In this document: positions 61,101 to 64,000 of the stretch, piece after piece
How the letters are laid out: each line of letters opens with the position of its first letter
Position numbering within the stretch: the stretch's first letter is position 1
Source: Trochalopteron elliotii
Taxonomy: Eukaryota; Chordata; Aves; Passeriformes; Leiothrichidae
Length of the DNA: 64,000 nucleotides
Direction of reading: 5' to 3'
NCBI GenBank assembly: GCA_024734555.1
Contig: JANPWX010000031.1
Coordinates: 3,254-67,253, forward strand
The notes under the pieces: model-generated
Databases searched by the model: none
Seen by the model: only the letters and a program-made list of their open reading frames with translations
Told to the model about the DNA's origin: nothing
Program-made: the position numbers and the translations under genes

Positions 61101-64000
61101 CTGTGGTGCTGCAATGCACTTGGTTCATGGGAAGGAGAGCAGGTAGAAATGCAGAATTGTCCCCAGAAATGTAGGTGATCCCATGAGTGCAGGACCTCAA
61201 CTGGCCTTGGCAGTTTGTGTCTAGTACTTTGAGAAATCCTTGTTTAGGGTAATTCTTGTTTTTTTCTAAGTAGTTTCATTTCACTGTGCTAGCATAGCTG
61301 CTGTTTTATTGTGCTTTACAGAAAATATGATTTTATATCATCCTATAGGGCAAATAAAGGTATGGAAAATGGAATTGTGGGGGATACCAAATCACTGAGA
61401 TGGTATTAATATCAAGGTGTATCTACCAGACCTTACTGATCTTCGTGCCCACTCCTTCCAAATGCTGTCCCAGCCAGGTCAATGGAAGCATTAACTTTCT
61501 GCAGCTGAAGCTAAAGGTATTTGTTTCTTTATTGTAGATCACACTTAAGTTGCTATGCCAGTGTGCTGTATTCACTGTGGAGCACAAATTGCTTGAGGGT
61601 GACTTTAAAGCCCAAGCAAGTTGCCAGCCAGGGTTCCAGGGAAAGCTATTTTGTACTGTCTGATCTAAAACTAGCAAATGAAACTTATTAAGTAAGTGGA
61701 TTATCATGAAAAAGGAAGTTTCTTGCCAGGCTTTAGATTAAGCTGAGATTCATCCTCAGCCAAGCGTTTCAGTACCTGTAAATGTGTGAAGGATGAGGCG
61801 GTTGAATTCTAGATTTTCCTTCTTTGCTGCTCTTGCATTAAAACCTGTGTCCCAGACTCTGATCAGGCTTCCTAGCAAAGCTGGGAACTGCAGCAGATTT
61901 TCATCTATGTGCTGAAAATTGTGTAGTGATGAGAGACATCACACAAGTATTTAGTCTTTATGCTGTTCCCTGAGCTAAAGTAACTCATGCTCCCATCACG
62001 TATTACCAGATTTTTGGTGCTAATTTGCTGTAAAGCATTGTGTTGAAAAATCCATATTTATGAGGGATGTTAAAACATAAAGTAATTATATGGTTTTCAA
62101 TTACATAAACACCAACATGCAATGCAAATTAGAAGCTGAATAATTAATTTTCTGTTTATTTGTAATATAGAGTCTGTGTAAACAGTAAAACCTGGAGAAT
62201 GGGGGGGGAGGGGCGTGTGAAGGGTATGGTGCCATAAAGTGCTTTTAGCATCTCTGTTCAAGTCAAAACAGGTGTGGGCTGTTAAGGGAGGTCACAACCT
62301 GGTGGGTGGGAGGCATTGGGTTCAGAACTCCTGTTGATACATATGCCCTATGATTAAATAGTGTTTCCATTAACAAGGGTGAAGGCTGGGACACTTGGGA
62401 GTGCCTGTTCACGTGTCTGAGCACAGAGGTGGCAGCAGCTGGAGCTGCCTGATGCTCTCTGCTGCTGGTGTGGTACATAACCTTGGGCAGTTTGGGTTGT
62501 GTGCCTCATCTCTATTTTGCATGCGAAAAATACCAAAGTTCTAACTTTTGAAAGGTGTGGAAAAGATCATTAAGTAATTTTAAGAAAATAAATATGATTA
62601 ATAATTTCTGAATATTGTCAGTCACCTGCAGTGCACCAGCCAGTCATTGTGGGGTCTGGTCATTGGTGCTGAAGTACATACTCTGAGGCTTCAAAGCAGA
62701 AGTTTTCAAAGCTTCATTTATTCTAACAGCATTATTGCGCTACAGTGAATGCAATGATTACCGAGTTCTTAAGTGTAAATAATTTTGAGGATCTGATGTT
62801 TTGGTAAGAGATTAGGAAGTGTGTCACACTGCACTAAAACCTTTGGGAATTAAAAACTAACTTGCTCCATTTGTTCAAGTGGTTTTTTGTAGATTGTCAT
62901 TTCCTTCTCCCTCCTTCATGCTGAATAGCGAGCAAACACCAACTTTGATTTAGTGATGGCTGTCAGGAAAACACTTTTAGACTTTTTGAGGTGTTTTTTC
63001 CCTGGCAAATAGTGCTTATGGTTCTCTACAGAAGACCAAGGACTGTGCTGCAGCACAAGTTCTAGACCTCAGAGGTTTTCTGAACTAAAACTTGAACTGT
63101 TCTGTTAGTCAGCTGGGAAGTCCATGGTGGCTGGAGCCTGGCTGACAGGTTTGTGAGGATGTGGTTTGGAGTTAGTTTGACAGAAAGGGGACATTATCTG
63201 CAATTAAAATGGAAGCTCTGCAGGGTATCTTGTGCTGATACTTATAAGAAACCATAGTTGTGGGAATATTGTATGGGTCCTTACAATAAGTGACCATCAA
63301 ATTTAATTTTCTTTTTTCATACTCTAGGATTAGGAAACACTAAGTATGTGACTTCAGCAACACAGTGCCTTGAGGAAGGTTGTATCCTTGTTTAGAAACT
63401 GGTCAACTGTGATCAACCACAAAAAGGGGGATGAGAAGACTATATGTTCCATTCAAAACTGATCAAATGCCAGATTGATTTTCTTTGTTGTTTCTGCTTG
63501 CTACTAAAGCTGGATTTGTCTGACCAGATTAGAACAGGAGTGTTGGGGATAGGTTCTGTAGAGAGGTTCTTCAGACATGGGCTCAGTCAGACAGCAGGGT
63601 AGCTACAGCAGGAATGAGAGGATGGAAGCAGCTGTTGTGACAAAAGATGAGGCCTGGTGGCAGTGAGCAGAGCTTACTGTGCAAATAGTGGCTGCACATC
63701 ACAGGTAGAGGCTTAAGCCATGCTCCTACTTTTTTTTTTTCTTTTTTTTTAATTGCATTTTAGGAAAGGGTCACTTGGCCATGGTCTTGTCAATTGCTAT
63801 TGTGTGGGAGGCAGCTCATATAATTAAGACTGAGGTAGTAGCAACCTGCTGTTCATATGCACACACTATCAGTTTTGTGATGAATTAGCTGCCAAGGTTT
63901 ATAATCCTGAGCCCAAATTCTTGCTTTTTTCATTGAGCTCACAGCACAAGTGTGATTGAATCACTGAGTGTTTGTAGAAGCCACTGCTGGCCTCTCCCTT
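58164..64000 (+). other. LDLRAD3: LDLRAD3 intron 4, right part, continuing past the window
   Basis: AT-leaning intron. No exon encoding a transmembrane helix or PPxY tail motifs is found, so the rest of the gene lies to the right. A long AT-rich block near 62040-62175, with octamer-like ATGCAAAT relatives and TAATTAAT cores, could be a conserved regulatory element, but this is a guess. An almost pure T run sits at 63730-63750. Confidence 0.55.
63730..63750. repeat. T-rich homopolymer with one C
   Basis: Eleven T, one C, nine T. A simple repeat. Confidence 0.9.

Noticed and set aside
53774..64000. Search for the LDLRAD3 transmembrane and tail exons
   Set aside because: No open segment with a membrane helix followed by proline/tyrosine-rich tail motifs is found. 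They must lie to the right of the window.
1..64000. tRNA, rRNA, CRISPR or prokaryote-type operon features
   Set aside because: None seen. The splice sites, CR1 elements and long introns show vertebrate nuclear DNA.

Overview
The window looks like vertebrate, almost certainly avian, nuclear DNA. It is AT-leaning and intron-rich, and its only clear dispersed repeats are CR1 LINE fragments of the avian type. SINEs of the mammalian type are absent. The one gene I can name with confidence is LDLRAD3 (low-density lipoprotein receptor class A domain-containing 3), read on the + strand. Three consecutive coding exons are present, at 35107-35253, 51111-51236 and 53639-53773. Each encodes one complete six-cysteine LDL-receptor class A (LA) module and each has canonical splice sites. 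All three junctions are phase 1, so every exon is a symmetric 1-1 module.

Layout. 1-270 is the edge of a CpG island, presumably the promoter and exon-1 region of LDLRAD3; the signal-peptide exon itself is not in the window. 271-35106 is intron 1, holding three CR1 copies on the minus strand, one longer CR1 3' portion on the plus strand, a 45-nt poly-T run, two candidate LTR-like promoter segments (about 23598-23995 on + and 31735-32300 on -) and a small 11-bp minisatellite. Intron 2 (35254-51110) holds two minus-strand CR1 copies and a near-perfect 33-bp hairpin at 44675-44749. Intron 3 (51237-53638) is short and plain. Intron 4 starts at 53774 and runs off the right edge; it has a 9-N gap at 54396-54404. 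The transmembrane and cytoplasmic exons of LDLRAD3 lie beyond the window.

The two observations most worth following are both unannotated. The first is a 63-nt candidate cassette exon in intron 4 (58101-58163). It has a strong polypyrimidine acceptor and a full-consensus donor, its phase matches exon 4, and it is open only in the LDLRAD3-compatible frame. The second is the long hairpin at 44675-44749, whose shape fits a miRNA or other small-RNA precursor. Weaker exon-like open segments on both strands (9056-9106, 9234-9431, 16489-16595, 27595-28100 and, on minus, 33789-33907) are listed as findings, not annotated as genes. I see no bacterial-type system, CRISPR array, rRNA or tRNA gene. Most of the window is ordinary intron.
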